A stretch of 64,000 bases of DNA. Origin: an uncultured Moraxella sp. (GTDB taxonomy: Bacteria; Pseudomonadota; Gammaproteobacteria; Pseudomonadales; Moraxellaceae). The position numbers and the translations under genes were made by a program. The notes beneath the pieces were generated by a model. It did no database searches. It had not been told where the DNA came from and worked only from the letters and a program-made list of their open reading frames with translations. The stretch lies in NCBI RefSeq assembly GCF_945873075.1, contig NZ_CAMCBS010000003.1, positions 1 to 64,000 on the forward strand. The letters run 5' to 3'. Below are positions 35,842-47,068 of the stretch, in pieces; positions within the stretch are counted from its first letter, which is position 1; every line of letters starts with the position of its first letter.

Positions 35842-37245
35842 CTATTGCCCACCTGTGATAGACAGTCTGACACCTTCACCGTCTGGCAATCTGCCTTGCT
35901 GCATCAGATCAAGCGTCAGCTGCAACCAATCAGCATTGCTGACATCGGGCGTACTCTCAAAGCTAACATCAGGCACGACACCCACTTTATCAATCTTCAC
36001 CCCTTTGGGTGTCAGATAGTGTGCTGTGGTCAGCTTAATGCCTTGATTATTATCAATCGGCACAACAGACTGCACTGAGCCTTTGCCATAACTGGTCTCG
36101 CCCACCACTAGGGCACGACCATAATTCTGGAGTGCGCTGGCTAGCACTTCTGCAGCTGATGCTGAATAACGGTTTTGCAGAACGATGGTTGGTAGTGTCT
36201 CAAATAGTGCCGATCCTTGTGTCTCAAGCACTCGTTCGATGCCATTACGATTTTCAACTTGGGTGACGACCTTTTTTTTCATAAATAAAGACGCCACATC
36301 CACCGCCGCATCAAGTACACCCCCAGGATTATTACGCAGATCCAATATCACGCCATAGACAGGCGTGTTAATTTGACTGATGCGATCCAAGATGTCTTGA
36401 CGAGTGTTGTTTTGGAATACTGGCAGTTTGATTACGGCGATGCCATTATATAGCACAACTTCAATGTTGCTTTTTTGCATTTGGTTACGCATCAAGGTCA
36501 CAGTGCGCTTAGAGCGCCCTGCTTTAGAATAAGTCAGCTCGACATTCGTCCCTGCGATACCACTTAACAGCTGTGCGACATCATTTGCACTTTGGCTTTG
36601 GTTCAGTTTGACATCACCGATTTGGTGCAGGTAGTCACCGACGACGATACCTGCTTCTTTGGCAGGTGAATCAGCCACAACTTTTGTCACCACCCAATGC
36701 GCATCATTGGGCTGCCATATCGCTTCAACGCCAACGCTTGCTACATTACCACTGGCGAATGACTGTAGATTGGCAAATGCTTTGGCATCCAAAAATTCCG
36801 CATTACGATCAATGCGACTAATCATGCCGCTGATGGCATTTTGCATCAGCACTTCGTCATTGACAGGCTCAACATATTCACGGCGCATCAAATCCACCGC
36901 CTGCACAAAAGTCTTGAGTGTCGTTGGGCTAATCGCATCCAATGGCACACGCCCAGAATGCAACCCTTCGATGTTATGCAGTTGATTTGGCTGAGTATCA
37001 AGCACTTCTAGATTGGTCGCAGTGCCGTTATCAGCCGCAAGCTCATCCAAAGACGCAACATCGGTCGCCGCTGATTCGGTCGTTGCTACCTGTATTGGCG
37101 CAGGCAAAGCGGGATTTGGCTTGGACAAGCCCAATAATTGCCCAACCTTAACCAAAGAATCAAGCACCTGCGCTGATGATGACATCGGTACTGCCAATAC
37201 CATCATCATAGCCACACCAAGCGCTGTCAGTGAAGACGGTTTCAT
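35842..37245 (-). CDS. ctpA: C-terminal processing peptidase, S41 family
   Basis: 467 residues from the ATG at 37245 (AGGG 8 nt upstream). It has an N-terminal signal peptide, then a linker, a PDZ domain (about residues 160-250, VVADSPAKEAGIVVGDYL) and an S41 protease core with the nucleophile Ser in RYSASAAEVLASAL and Lys in TSYGKGSVQSV. It degrades or trims periplasmic proteins. The length suits the CtpA group rather than the larger Prc. Confidence 0.88.
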   Translation of the reverse strand: MKPSSLTALGVAMMMVLAVPMSSSAQVLDSLVKVGQLLGLSKPNPALPAPIQVATTESAATDVASLDELAADNGTATNLEVLDTQPNQLHNIEGLHSGRVPLDAISPTTLKTFVQAVDLMRREYVEPVNDEVLMQNAISGMISRIDRNAEFLDAKAFANLQSFASGNVASVGVEAIWQPNDAHWVVTKVVADSPAKEAGIVVGDYLHQIGDVKLNQSQSANDVAQLLSGIAGTNVELTYSKAGRSKRTVTLMRNQMQKSNIEVVLYNGIAVIKLPVFQNNTRQDILDRISQINTPVYGVILDLRNNPGGVLDAAVDVASLFMKKKVVTQVENRNGIERVLETQGSALFETLPTIVLQNRYSASAAEVLASALQNYGRALVVGETSYGKGSVQSVVPIDNNQGIKLTTAHYLTPKGVKIDKVGVVPDVSFESTPDVSNADWLQLTLDLMQQGRLPDGEGVRLSITGGQ

Positions 37246-37274
37246 AATCAATGCCCTATAAGGTCAAAGCCAAT

Positions 37275-38846
37275 TTATGCAGTTTCGACAAGCAGGCTTG
37301 AGCCTGTCATTTCGCTTGGCTTATCAATGCCCATCAAATGCAAGATGGTCGGTGACACATCACACAGCTTACCGCCATCACGCACGCTCACTGCCTTGTC
37401 GCCCACATAGATAAATGGTACAAGCTCAGTCGTATGCTGTGTATGCACCTGCCCGCTGTCATAGTCTTGCATTTGCTCACAGTTGCCATGATCGGCAGTA
37501 ATGAGTAAATGACCGCCCATCGCACGCACATGCTTGACGACTTCGCCAATGCAGGTATCCACCGCTTCAACCGCTTTGACCGCCGCATCAAAGACGCCTG
37601 AGTGCCCCACCATATCACCATTGGCATAGTTGATGATCAGCACATCATATTTACCCGAATCGATGGCGGCGTTGAGTTTCTCGGTGACTTCAAAGGCACT
37701 CATTTCAGGCTTAAGATCATAAGTCTTGACATCAGGGCTATTGACCAAGATGCGATCTTCACCAGTAAATAGCTCTTCACGACCACCACTAAAGAAGAAA
37801 GTCACATGGGCGTATTTCTCAGTCTCTGCGATGCGTAGCTGAGTTTTGCCAAGTTTTTCTAAATACTCACCCAGTGTATTGGCAAGGCTTGTCGGCTCAT
37901 AAGCAATGCTTGTCTTGGCATTATTTTCAAGTTCATCTGAATACTTGGTCAACATTACAAATGCCGATAGCTCAGGCACGATATGACGCTCAAAACCGCT
38001 AAATTCAGGATCAACGAAAGCTAGGCTAATTTCACGAGCACGGTCGGCGCGGAAATTCATAAAAATCACGCCGTCATTATCGCAGACCACGCCATCTTCT
38101 TCGATAAAGGTCGCTTGGACAAACTCATCGGTTTCGCCTGCTGCGTACGCCATTTCGATCGCTTGCAAGGCAGACTGTGCCGTACGCTCCGATTTGCCTT
38201 CGGTCAATAGCTCAAAGCAGGCTTCGACACGATCCCAACGCTTGTCACGATCCATCGCATAAAAACGACCGATGACACTAGCGATTTTAGCTTCACCATC
38301 ATACTCTTGGTTAAGAGTAGTTAAATAATTTTCAAGATCAATGACATAGCCTTCGGCGGATTTTGGTGGGGTATCACGGCCATCCAAGAACGCATGGACA
38401 AACACCTGCATCGCACCTTCAGCAAGGGCAAGCTTCGCCATCGCCTTGATATGATCGATATGCGCATGGACACCACCATCAGATAGCAGTCCCAAGATAT
38501 GTACCGCACCTTCATTCTCAATCGTCGCTTTGACCGCTTGAGTCAGTGCAGGATTTTTAAAAAATTCACCCGTGTCAATCTCATTCATAATACGGGTAGA
38601 ATCTTGGAACAAGATACGACCTGCGCCCAAGTTCATATGCCCCACTTCTGAGTTGCCAAATTGACCATCAGGCAAACCGACATCCATGCCAGAGCCTGAA
38701 ATCAAGCCATTTGGGCAAGTGGCAGTTAGCGCATCAAGATTTGGTGTATTGGCAGCCAAGACTGCATTGTCTCGTGGATCTTCACGGTGTCCAACACCAT
38801 CAAGAATCATCAGCACATGGGGGATTTTTTTGCTTTGGGTGGTCAT
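37275..38846 (-). CDS. gpmI: Cofactor-independent phosphoglycerate mutase
   Basis: 523-residue metal-dependent enzyme interconverting 3- and 2-phosphoglycerate. The phospho-Ser is in [13 protein letters not shown] (about residue 64); metal ligands in [23 protein letters not shown] and [11 protein letters not shown] are intact. The length matches the family (510-525). GGAG precedes the ATG. ctpA follows 30 bp downstream, a neighbour order common in gamma-proteobacteria. Confidence 0.95.
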   Translation of the reverse strand: MTTQSKKIPHVLMILDGVGHREDPRDNAVLAANTPNLDALTATCPNGLISGSGMDVGLPDGQFGNSEVGHMNLGAGRILFQDSTRIMNEIDTGEFFKNPALTQAVKATIENEGAVHILGLLSDGGVHAHIDHIKAMAKLALAEGAMQVFVHAFLDGRDTPPKSAEGYVIDLENYLTTLNQEYDGEAKIASVIGRFYAMDRDKRWDRVEACFELLTEGKSERTAQSALQAIEMAYAAGETDEFVQATFIEEDGVVCDNDGVIFMNFRADRAREISLAFVDPEFSGFERHIVPELSAFVMLTKYSDELENNAKTSIAYEPTSLANTLGEYLEKLGKTQLRIAETEKYAHVTFFFSGGREELFTGEDRILVNSPDVKTYDLKPEMSAFEVTEKLNAAIDSGKYDVLIINYANGDMVGHSGVFDAAVKAVEAVDTCIGEVVKHVRAMGGHLLITADHGNCEQMQDYDSGQVHTQHTTELVPFIYVGDKAVSVRDGGKLCDVSPTILHLMGIDKPSEMTGSSLLVETA

Positions 38847-38955
38847 GTATTGCTCCAGAGTGTATTTTTTCCATCTGATTATGATGGCTTACAGTGATTG
38901 CATTAGTATAGCACAAAAAGCCATTTGACAAAAATTTCGTCATAAAAGTCATAAA

Positions 38956-38983
38956 AAAAGCACTTGATGAACAAGTGCTTTTA
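38956..38983 (-). terminator. Terminator after purF
   Basis: AAAAGCACTTG and CAAGTGCTTTT make an 11-bp perfect stem with a 5-base loop; A/T tracts on both sides allow termination in either direction. It lies a few bases after the purF stop. Confidence 0.85.
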
Positions 38984-38989
38984 GAAAAA

Positions 38990-40519
38990 TTATACAGCTG
39001 ACACGCCTGTCATATCCACTGGGGTATCAACTAGGCTGATGCCTTTGTCTTTGGCGGCATCATTACGGCGATTTTGTAGCTCGGTCAAATACGCTTCGTC
39101 AATATTACCTGCGATGTATTTGCCATTAAACACCGAGCAATCAAAGCCATGCACACGGCTGTGCTTGGTGTCATTGACCGCTTCAATCAAATCATCTAAG
39201 TCTTGGAAAATCAAGCGATCAGCGCCGATAATCTCACGCACTTCTTCGACACTGCGACCTGCCGAAATCAGCTCGCTACGCACAGGCATATCGATGCCAT
39301 AGACATTTGGGTACATCACAGGTGGCGCAGCCGATGCAAAAAAGACATTCTTAGCACCTGCATCACGAGCCATTTGGATGATTTCATGGCAAGTCGTACC
39401 ACGCACGATTGAGTCATCGACCAGTAGGACATTTTTATTTTTAAATTCAAGCGATACAGCGTTCAGCTTTTGGCGGACGCTCTTTTTGCGCTGCTGCTGA
39501 CCCGGCATAATAAAGGTACGACCGATGTAGCGGTTCTTATTAAAGCCTTCACGATATTTAACATTCAAATGATGTGCAAGCTCAAGCGCTGAGTTGCGAG
39601 ATGTATCAGGAATCGGGATAACCACATCAATGCCGTGATCTTCGCCCCACTCACGCAAGATTTGCTCGGCTAGTTTTTCGCCCATACGCATACGAGCCTT
39701 ATGCACCGAGATATTATCGATGATCGAATCAGGACGAGCAAAATACACATATTCAAAAATACATGGCGTGTATTGACCTTCTGCCACTTCGACACACTGA
39801 TGTGTGTGCAAATTGTGATTAAGATCAATATACAACGCTTCGCCCGGTGCGATGTCACGAATCACTTCAAAGCCAAGCGCCTGTAGCGCTACTGACTCCG
39901 ATGCCACCATATATTCGACGCCTTTTTCGGTCAGGCGACGACCATAAATCAATGGGCGGATGCCGTTTGGATCACGAAACGCCACCAAGCCATGACCGGT
40001 GATAATCGCCACTACACCATAAGCACCATCACAGCGTTTATAGACTTTTTTGAGCGCATCAAAGATGTCTTGTGGCTCTAGTGCAGTTTTGGTGAATTTT
40101 TGTAATTCATGTGCAAAGATATTTAGCAATACTTCAGAATCTGACTGCGTATTTAGATGGCGGCGATCTTCTTCGTATAGCTCACGTGCCAATTTATCGG
40201 CATTGGTCAAATTGCCATTATGCGCTAGTGCAATACCGTATGGCGAGTTGACATACAAAGGCTGTGCTTCAGCGGTGCTAGATGTACCTGCCGTTGGGTA
40301 GCGGACATGACCGATACCGCAATTGCCCACCAGTCGTACCATATGCTTATTCATAAACACATCACGCACCATGCCGTTGTCTTTACGCAGATATAGGCGA
40401 TTGTCCTTTAGAGTGACAATCCCTGCTGCATCCTGACCACGATGTTGTAGCATGGTTAGACCATCATATAACATTTGGTTGACTGGTTCATGCGCCATGA
40501 TACCGATTACGCCACACAT
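38990..40519 (-). CDS. purF: Amidophosphoribosyltransferase
   Basis: 510 residues from the ATG at 40519, which puts the essential nucleophile at Cys2 ([12 protein letters not shown]); GGAG stands 5 nt before it. The N-terminal Ntn glutaminase is followed by the PRTase domain with the PRPP loop [13 protein letters not shown] (about 360). It makes phosphoribosylamine, the first committed purine step. The location after cvpA in the same orientation is the conserved cvpA-purF pairing. Confidence 0.95.
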   Translation of the reverse strand: MCGVIGIMAHEPVNQMLYDGLTMLQHRGQDAAGIVTLKDNRLYLRKDNGMVRDVFMNKHMVRLVGNCGIGHVRYPTAGTSSTAEAQPLYVNSPYGIALAHNGNLTNADKLARELYEEDRRHLNTQSDSEVLLNIFAHELQKFTKTALEPQDIFDALKKVYKRCDGAYGVVAIITGHGLVAFRDPNGIRPLIYGRRLTEKGVEYMVASESVALQALGFEVIRDIAPGEALYIDLNHNLHTHQCVEVAEGQYTPCIFEYVYFARPDSIIDNISVHKARMRMGEKLAEQILREWGEDHGIDVVIPIPDTSRNSALELAHHLNVKYREGFNKNRYIGRTFIMPGQQQRKKSVRQKLNAVSLEFKNKNVLLVDDSIVRGTTCHEIIQMARDAGAKNVFFASAAPPVMYPNVYGIDMPVRSELISAGRSVEEVREIIGADRLIFQDLDDLIEAVNDTKHSRVHGFDCSVFNGKYIAGNIDEAYLTELQNRRNDAAKDKGISLVDTPVDMTGVSAV

Positions 40520-40633
40520 AAGAGCTCCAATTTTAGTCAATGCAATGAATTGCAAATTATTTAATAAAAATAATCAATTTATCGTCAAAACAGGCAGTTA
40601 TATCATACTAACAGCCATACCAATTTTGATGAA

Positions 40634-41137
40634 CTATTTATAGGGATTTTCTAGCTGATTCCAAGTCTGACCCAACGTCTCTTGCAATAAAGTCTTGGCA
40701 ACTGGTGCATATGGCAATAGTGCAGGCACAAGTACCGAGCTTTGGACGCTTGGGACTTTTAGCAATAACGGTGCAATGATACTTAGTACAATCAGTACCT
40801 TGAGCACGCCCACGCCTGCGCCAAGCACACCGCCTGCCAAGCGATCAAGAAAGCCAAGCTTGAGCGCTGATACTGTCTTGGTCAGGGTACTAGCAATCAA
40901 TTGCACACCGACCACCACCGCAAGCATCACCGCCAAGAATGCCATAGCAATCTGTAGTACCTGACTGTCTGTGATACCAACAAACCAGTAAGCAAAATCA
41001 TCCGCCATCTTGGATGCGATAATCAGTGCAAGTAGCCATGATACCAATGCCGCTAAAGTCTTAATCATGCCTGCACGAAAGCCACGCCACAAACCCATAA
41101 ACACCACAAAAGTGATGATGATATCAAGCCACGCCAT
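40634..41137 (-). CDS. cvpA: CvpA family membrane protein
   Basis: 167-residue inner-membrane protein with four hydrophobic segments, typical of CvpA (N-terminal AWLDIIITFVVFMGLWRGFR). Originally linked to colicin V production and now tied to envelope integrity; exact role unclear. It is directly upstream of purF and 3 bp after pyrD. Confidence 0.88.
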   Translation of the reverse strand: MAWLDIIITFVVFMGLWRGFRAGMIKTLAALVSWLLALIIASKMADDFAYWFVGITDSQVLQIAMAFLAVMLAVVVGVQLIASTLTKTVSALKLGFLDRLAGGVLGAGVGVLKVLIVLSIIAPLLLKVPSVQSSVLVPALLPYAPVAKTLLQETLGQTWNQLENPYK

Positions 41138-41140
41138 CGC

Positions 41141-42175
41141 TTAGTTTGCCACAACAGGATATTGACCTGCGATGCTTTGGATGCAGTCAGCAATCAGCGA
41201 TGGCCCTTTATAAATCAGCCCAGAATACAACTGTACAGCGACTGCGCCAGCTTGTAGTTTTTTGACCGCCAGTTGCCCATCATCAATACCACCGACACCG
41301 ATCAAATCTACCTGCGTACCCAAGCGATTGGCAAATTCGGATAAAATCAGCGTACTTTGATGATTCACAGGGCGACCAGACAAACCACCTGTCTCATCAG
41401 CATGCGCATGCCCTTCGACACCTGTGCGTGACAACGTGGTATTGGTCGCAATCAAGCCATCAATATCAAAATCAATCACCGTCTTGGCGATGGCATCAAC
41501 TTGTTCAAGGTCTAAATCTGGGGCGATCTTTAGGGCGATCGGCACATAAAAGCCATAGCTATTAGCAAGCTGCATTTGACAGTTTTTGATACCATCCAAT
41601 AGATGCGCCAACGCATCGGCACTTTGTAGGTCACGCAGATTTTTGGTGTTTGGACTTGAGATATTAACCGTGATATAGCTGGCATAAGGATAAACACGCT
41701 CAAGACAGTAGATATAGTCATCGAGCGCATTTTCGACGGGGGTAATGGCATTTTTGCCGATATTAATACCAAGCACGCCATTATATTTGGCACGCTCAAT
41801 ATTGGCAATCATCTGATCAACGCCATCATTATTAAAGCCCATGCGGTTGATGATAGCGCCGTGTTCTTTTAGGCGAAATAGGCGTGGCTTGTCATTGCCT
41901 GCCTGTGGCATCGGTGTGACCGTGCCAATCTCCAAAAAACCAAAGCCAAGCTCAGACAGTGCGTCGATATAGGCGCCATTTTTGTCCAAGCCTGCTGCCA
42001 AGCCGACAGGGTTGAGTAGCTGTACGCCCATGCAAGAAGTTGGCAAGGCTTGCTTACTATACCCAAAGCCCAATAGATTCAAATCTTTGGCTTTTTCGAG
42101 CAGCTCTAGCGTCGTCTCGTGTGCCTGCTCTGGATCCATACTGAACAGAATTGGACGAAGCAACGCATAAGACAT
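41141..42175 (-). CDS. pyrD: Dihydroorotate dehydrogenase (quinone), class 2
   Basis: 344 residues from the ATG at 42175. It oxidises dihydroorotate to orotate at the membrane with ubiquinone. Family motifs include [59 protein letters not shown] (with the catalytic Ser region) and [10 protein letters not shown]. The N-terminal helices of class 2 enzymes are present. Confidence 0.95.
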   Translation of the reverse strand: MSYALLRPILFSMDPEQAHETTLELLEKAKDLNLLGFGYSKQALPTSCMGVQLLNPVGLAAGLDKNGAYIDALSELGFGFLEIGTVTPMPQAGNDKPRLFRLKEHGAIINRMGFNNDGVDQMIANIERAKYNGVLGINIGKNAITPVENALDDYIYCLERVYPYASYITVNISSPNTKNLRDLQSADALAHLLDGIKNCQMQLANSYGFYVPIALKIAPDLDLEQVDAIAKTVIDFDIDGLIATNTTLSRTGVEGHAHADETGGLSGRPVNHQSTLILSEFANRLGTQVDLIGVGGIDDGQLAVKKLQAGAVAVQLYSGLIYKGPSLIADCIQSIAGQYPVVAN

Positions 42176-42260
42176 AGACACACCCTTTTGATAAAATAAA
42201 AAATACTACTAATTATACCACAACACTATGAAAAATTAAGCATCATCTTATCAAAATTTA

Positions 42261-42800
42261 TCACTTAGCATCGTCTAAGGTTTTTGACTCAAGTCCCAAT
42301 AGCACTTTTTTGATGCCAATACCGCCTGTATAGCCACCAAGCCCACCATCTGAGGCTATCACTCGATGACACGGGATGATGAGACTAATCGGATTTTTGC
42401 CATTGGCATTGGCGCAAGCACGAAACGCTGTTGGCTTACCTATCCGCTCGGCAAGCTTAGCATAACTGATGGTCTGCCCATAAGGAATACTTAATAATGC
42501 TTGCCATACCTTTTGTTGAAACGCTGTACCACTGCTTAAATCCAATGCCACATCAAAGTGTGTACGCTTGCCATCAAAATACTCATCAAGCTCTTGAATG
42601 GCTTGGTATAGCACCTGTCCATTGGCGCTCTGTTTATCAAGCGCATCCATCTTTTGATACTCAAAGTCATCAGTGCTCATGCCAAGCAGTTTTTCGCTTT
42701 TTTGGGTAAACCAATCAAGCGCAATCAGCTTACCCTCTTTGGCAATCAGCGTGATGATAGGTAGCTCAAATGGTGGCTGGTAGTGGGTGATGGTAGGCAT
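42261..42800 (-). CDS. ogt: Methylated-DNA--protein-cysteine methyltransferase
   Basis: 179 residues from the ATG at 42800 (AAGGAT before it). The suicidal Cys lies in the intact PCHRVIASDG motif (about residue 147); the DNA-binding helix is around the ISYAKLAERIGKP stretch with the flipping Arg in FRACANANGKNP. It repairs O6-methylguanine and related lesions. It lacks an Ada-type N-terminal domain, so it is Ogt-like. Confidence 0.9.
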   Translation of the reverse strand: MPTITHYQPPFELPIITLIAKEGKLIALDWFTQKSEKLLGMSTDDFEYQKMDALDKQSANGQVLYQAIQELDEYFDGKRTHFDVALDLSSGTAFQQKVWQALLSIPYGQTISYAKLAERIGKPTAFRACANANGKNPISLIIPCHRVIASDGGLGGYTGGIGIKKVLLGLESKTLDDAK

Positions 42801-42816
42801 AATCATCCTTATTCAC

Positions 42817-43288
42817 TTATTGAGTTGGTTTGGCAAGCACCGCATCATTCGTCAGTGCCGTCAGTACATGGTCCTGCCATCGCCCTGCGATTTGTAGATA
42901 GGCTTTGGCGTAGCCTTCTTTGACAAAGCCAAGCCGTGCTAGCACTTTGGCGCTTTTGTGATTATCAGGCATTAAACGGCATCGGAATGATGTTCGAAAA
43001 ATTAATCACTCCAATCACTTGATGGCAATCCTTATCCCAAATCAGCCAATTCACCGAGCGACTCTCTGCCATCATCTGCGCCTGCTGTGCCAAGTGGCGA
43101 GTGACACCATCTAGCGTATAATAGCCATCATCCCGCAGCGGCTCAAACGGCGCCAAAAACTGCCGATTACGAAGACGAAAGGCAAGCACGGCATCATCAT
43201 CTGCCATACTTGCCAATGCTAATACAAAGCCCGTACCATCAAAGCTTACGCCTATGATACGGGGTGCGACTTTGTCCTTTGGGGTCAT
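42817..43288 (-). pseudogene. RimJ-like GNAT acetyltransferase gene with internal deletion
   Basis: The intact N-terminal part (from 43288) runs to [20 protein letters not shown], then loses frame and stops at 42965. In another frame immediately beyond, the text [20 protein letters not shown] then [20 protein letters not shown] is the typical RimJ/RimL C-terminus. The acetyl-CoA-binding middle part of the fold, some 60 residues, is missing at the joint. A deletion therefore removed the active core. The gene abuts ftsY (start next to its stop). Confidence 0.75.
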
Positions 43289-44229
43289 TATTCGTCTTTT
43301 TCAAGCAAGGCATCCACGAATTCTTTGGGCTCAAAGGGCTGTAAATCATCAATGCCTTCGCCCACACCAATAAAGCGAATCGGGATGTCGGTATTTTGGG
43401 CGATATTAAACACCACACCGCCTTTGGCTGTGCCGTCAAGCTTGGTGATACTAATACCGGTCAAATTCACCGCTTCAGAGAATACCTGCACTTGATTGAT
43501 GGCGTTTTGACCGGTGCCTGCATCAAGCACAATCATCGTCTCATGCGGGGCAGTTTCGTCAGCTTTTTTCATCACACGCACGACTTTTTCGAGCTCTGCC
43601 ATCAGATGCGTCTTATTTTGTAGGCGACCTGCGGTGTCAGCAATCAGTACATCAATACCCTTAGCACGAGCCGACTGCATCGCATCAAAAATCACCGACG
43701 CACTGTCCGAGCCATGACCTTGTGCCACCACAGGGATGTTGTTACGCTCACCCCAAATCTGTAGCTGTTCGGTCGCCGCCGCACGGAATGTATCGCCAGC
43801 AGCAAGCATCACCGATTTGCCTTCTTTTTGTAGGCGTTTGGCAAGCTTGCCGATGGTCGTGGTTTTGCCCACGCCATTGACACCGACCATCAAAATCACA
43901 TACGGTTTTTTGGTGGTGTCAATCTCAAGTGGCTTGACCTTTGGCGCAAGAATGTCGTGCAATTCGGACTTGAGCGCCTTATACAAAGAATGCGAATAAA
44001 TCAAATCGCCACGAGCGGTCTGCTCGGTGAGATTCTTAATAATGCGATTGGTGGCATTGACGCCGATATCAGCGACCAGTAGCTGATCTTCGACTTCTTC
44101 GAGTAGCTCATCGTCAATCTCTTTACCACCGACCAAGACATTCACCAAGCCTTCGGACAAATTTTTGCTAGACTTGGCAAGTCCTGCTTTCATACGGGCA
44201 AACCAGCCGCCTTGTTCGTTTTCGCTCAT
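43288..44229 (-). CDS. ftsY: Signal recognition particle receptor FtsY
   Basis: 313-residue SRP GTPase receptor. The P-loop GVNGVGKTTTIGKLAKRL (about residue 117), DTAGRLQNKTHLM, the TKLDGTAKGG G4 loop and GVGEGIDDLQPF at the C-terminus are intact. It is short because the acidic A domain of E. coli FtsY (497 residues) is nearly absent; membrane contact must rest on the small N-terminal amphipathic part (WFARMKAGLAKSSKNL). Confidence 0.95.
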   Translation of the reverse strand: MSENEQGGWFARMKAGLAKSSKNLSEGLVNVLVGGKEIDDELLEEVEDQLLVADIGVNATNRIIKNLTEQTARGDLIYSHSLYKALKSELHDILAPKVKPLEIDTTKKPYVILMVGVNGVGKTTTIGKLAKRLQKEGKSVMLAAGDTFRAAATEQLQIWGERNNIPVVAQGHGSDSASVIFDAMQSARAKGIDVLIADTAGRLQNKTHLMAELEKVVRVMKKADETAPHETMIVLDAGTGQNAINQVQVFSEAVNLTGISITKLDGTAKGGVVFNIAQNTDIPIRFIGVGEGIDDLQPFEPKEFVDALLEKDE

Positions 44230-44302
44230 AAGTCGCCTTTTTGATAAATTTTAAAAATATTGCCGTGATTGTAGCACAGTTTACCAAAGATTTCACCCAA
44301 CA

Positions 44303-44330
44303 AAAAAGCCCTGAAATTTTTCAGAGCTTT
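44303..44330 (-). terminator. Terminator between the phosphatase gene and ftsY
   Basis: AAAGCCCTGAAA and TTCAGAGCTTT form an imperfect stem with flanking A and T runs; on the minus strand it follows the PhoX-type gene by about 85 bp. Confidence 0.6.
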
Positions 44331-44415
44331 GGTTTGGCTGTTTTGGCTGATTTTAAGATAGCTTAAATGATGACTTAAAATGACGGCTTGACATGATGAC
44401 TTTTTTAAATATCAC

Positions 44416-46527
44416 TTAAAAAGACTCACCCAAAATCACACCGCCGTCATTTTTGGTAATCATCACCGTCGCTGAGCGTGGAATTTTGCCACCTGCGACC
44501 GCACCCCATGCCACATCGGGATGATCTTCACCCGGATGCTGGATATTGATAAACATCGTCTTAAGATCTGCTGTCATGGTGATGCCAGTCACTTCACAGC
44601 CCTTTGGCCCGACAAAGAATCGCTTAAGCGTATCTTCACTTGCCATCATGCCCACAGGGGTATTTTTGCCGGTGGTTGTAGTGACGATTTTGCCATCGCC
44701 GACACGATTTGGCAAGGCGGCGAGCAGCATACAGTTGGTGGTCTTGGTATAGGCACCGTCATCGGTCTGAATCCATAGCACACCGCGTGGATCAAAGTAC
44801 AGACCATCAGGTGATGATAGATCGTTATCGGCAGTCAGATTGGATAAGTTTTGGGTGGTCAAGTCATTTGGCGCAGCGAACAAATACACATCCCAATTAA
44901 ATCGTGTGGCGGTATGATCACCATTTTGTTCGTGCCAGCGGATGATATGCCCGTGCTGATTGCCCTTGTCATTATAGCTTCGTGGATTGGCGGCATCGGT
45001 GGCATCGACGCTGCGTTTTGAGTTATTGGTCAAGGTGACATACACTTCGCCTGTGATCGGACTCACCGACACCCATTCAGGGCGATCCATCTTGGTCGCA
45101 CCGAGCGCATCAGCGGCTAGGCGGGCATGGATGACGATGTCGGCTTGGTCTTTAAAATTATAGTCCTTATGCTTGACCGTATCCATCGCCAAACGCTTCC
45201 ACTCGCCTGTGCCATCGGCGTTGAACACCGCCACATACAGCGTGCCTTCGTTCATGTATTTATCGCCTGCTTTTAGGCCTTTGCCGATGTCTTTTGGCGA
45301 CCACAGCGCCTTTGAGACGAATTTATAAATATACTCACCACGGGCATCATCCCCCATATAAAATACCACAGGCTTACCTGCGACAGGTGGCGCAAAGGCG
45401 CAGTTTTCGTGAGCAAAACGACCCAAGCTTGTGCGTTTGACCGCTTTAGCTTGTGGGTTGAATGGGTCAATCTCAACGATATAACCAAAGGCATTAAACG
45501 CATTGCGGTAGTCATCATGCGCTGATTTGCCACGAGCACTGATGTCCCAGCGGCTAAATTCATCTGCCACCACGCCGTCTTTGTCATCAGCAGTATGCCA
45601 CAGATAGCCACCGCCTGTGCTGTTTTCTTTTAGGCCATAGCGAGCCAGTGCGATATCAGCTTGACTGCCGATGATGGCTTTGTCTTCACCACGAGCAAAG
45701 ACATTCAAAAAGTTCTCTTCGGTGGTCAAATAAGTCCCCCAAGGCGACATCCCTGCGCCGCATTGGTTGTTAATCCCCCAAATGGTCTTGCCCTTTTTAT
45801 CGTATTTGGTTTGTAGCTGTTCATTGCCACTTGCCACACCTGCGACATTGACCATCGTGCTACTTGTGTAGCGTTTATTAAAGCGAGAATTTTTGACCAA
45901 TTCAAATTGACCATTATCCTTGCGGACTAGCTCCACCACAGAAACGCCGTGAGCGTTAGCATCGCGACGCACATCCATAGCAAGGCGTTTTTTGCGATAA
46001 ATTGGTGCGGCATTGGCATCCTCCTGTGTGTACATCCCCATTGGGTGTAGGTTGTCATTGGTGTATTCGTGGTTCATGGCAAGTAGGCCACGATTGGACT
46101 GATTAGCGTCGTATTTACCATTAGTCATGCCAAAAAAGTGCATCCCGTCGTGGTTATCGCCCATGCGATACATGAATGACTCGCCCGAATGCTGGCGGTC
46201 ATCACGAAAAGCATCAATACCATCAACCAGCGGTTCACCCAAGTGCAAAAATGCTTTGGCAGTATAGCCTTCGGCGACCATCATCTCATTGCCAGTATAA
46301 TGCGGTACGGCTTTGAATTTTAGGCTGGTTGGACGAGCAAGATTGGTGGCAGATTTGGCAAAAGCGGTATTGCCAAGCAGTGGCAATGAGCCGAACATCG
46401 CTGCTGCCGTCAAGCCTGCACCGCCTTTGAGCACGGTGCGACGAGAGACCGCCTTGTCCAGAATATCGCTAAACGCTGGGTTGTCGCTTGGGTTAGAATC
46501 TTCAATATAATCATGCGGATGCATCAT
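44416..46527 (-). CDS. Tat-exported alkaline phosphatase, PhoX family
   Basis: 703 residues from the ATG at 46527 (AGGATAAC before it). The twin-arginine signal SRRTVLKGGAGLTAAAMFGS is near residue 35, so the folded enzyme leaves through Tat, consistent with PhoX enzymes that carry a Ca/Fe centre. The DUF839 body has characteristic text: MNHEYTNDN, INNQCGAGMSPWGTYLT, FAHENCAFAP and SPDGLYFDPRGVLWIQTDDG. It releases phosphate from organic esters in the periplasm. No Pho box was identified. Annotated elsewhere simply as a PhoX family protein. Confidence 0.87.
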   Translation of the reverse strand: MMHPHDYIEDSNPSDNPAFSDILDKAVSRRTVLKGGAGLTAAAMFGSLPLLGNTAFAKSATNLARPTSLKFKAVPHYTGNEMMVAEGYTAKAFLHLGEPLVDGIDAFRDDRQHSGESFMYRMGDNHDGMHFFGMTNGKYDANQSNRGLLAMNHEYTNDNLHPMGMYTQEDANAAPIYRKKRLAMDVRRDANAHGVSVVELVRKDNGQFELVKNSRFNKRYTSSTMVNVAGVASGNEQLQTKYDKKGKTIWGINNQCGAGMSPWGTYLTTEENFLNVFARGEDKAIIGSQADIALARYGLKENSTGGGYLWHTADDKDGVVADEFSRWDISARGKSAHDDYRNAFNAFGYIVEIDPFNPQAKAVKRTSLGRFAHENCAFAPPVAGKPVVFYMGDDARGEYIYKFVSKALWSPKDIGKGLKAGDKYMNEGTLYVAVFNADGTGEWKRLAMDTVKHKDYNFKDQADIVIHARLAADALGATKMDRPEWVSVSPITGEVYVTLTNNSKRSVDATDAANPRSYNDKGNQHGHIIRWHEQNGDHTATRFNWDVYLFAAPNDLTTQNLSNLTADNDLSSPDGLYFDPRGVLWIQTDDGAYTKTTNCMLLAALPNRVGDGKIVTTTTGKNTPVGMMASEDTLKRFFVGPKGCEVTGITMTADLKTMFINIQHPGEDHPDVAWGAVAGGKIPRSATVMITKNDGGVILGESF

Positions 46528-46809
46528 GGCTGTTATCCTTTTGTTTGATAATGGCTGTTTTTGATGGCAAAAATTGTAGCAAGCCATCATGACAGTTTTG
46601 CGATGATTTGATGACAGTTTGATGAAATTTTATACATATCAAAAATTCAAATCATGCACCAAAAGTCCCATAAAAACACCTTTCTCCCATGATTTTGCGT
46701 GCGTCATCTTACCCAACTGCAACATTTTGTAGAAAAATCTTAAAACCGCTACTTATGCCATCGATTTGCATTATAATAAGCACGGTCAATTCGACTGTAT
46801 TAGGATTTT

Positions 46810-46932
46810 ATGATGAAATTAATGAAATTATTAATCGCCACCGCCATCATCAGCACACTAACCGCTTGTTCTGTCGGTGCAGGATTTGGCATCAGCCCAA
46901 CAGGCACTGTGATGGTCGGTGTCGGCGGCTAA
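46810..46932 (+). CDS. Very small lipoprotein
   Basis: 40 residues. A short basic start, a hydrophobic run and the lipobox LTAC near residue 20 (MKLLIATAIISTLTAC) predict lipid attachment at Cys; the mature part is only about 20 residues and rich in glycine (SVGAGFGISPTGTVMVGVGG). TAGGA precedes the start and a strong terminator follows the stop, supporting a real transcription unit. The ending resembles Gly-rich tails of small entericidin-like or YgdI-type lipoproteins; function unknown. Confidence 0.65.
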   Translation: MMKLMKLLIATAIISTLTACSVGAGFGISPTGTVMVGVGG

Positions 46933-46944
46933 TATCACCGCCAC

Positions 46945-46976
46945 AAATCGCCAGTTGTATGATTGGCGATTTTTTG
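46945..46976 (+). terminator. Terminator after the small lipoprotein gene
   Basis: AAATCGCCA and TGGCGATTT form a 9-bp stem followed by TTTTTTG, 13 bp past the stop. Confidence 0.85.
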
Positions 46977-47068
46977 TTGCTGATTAAGCCATTCTGATTG
47001 TGTGCATTGCGTACTACTCATTTTTATTTTATACTTGATTTTTTAAGAATAAATTATAAGGAAATCTC

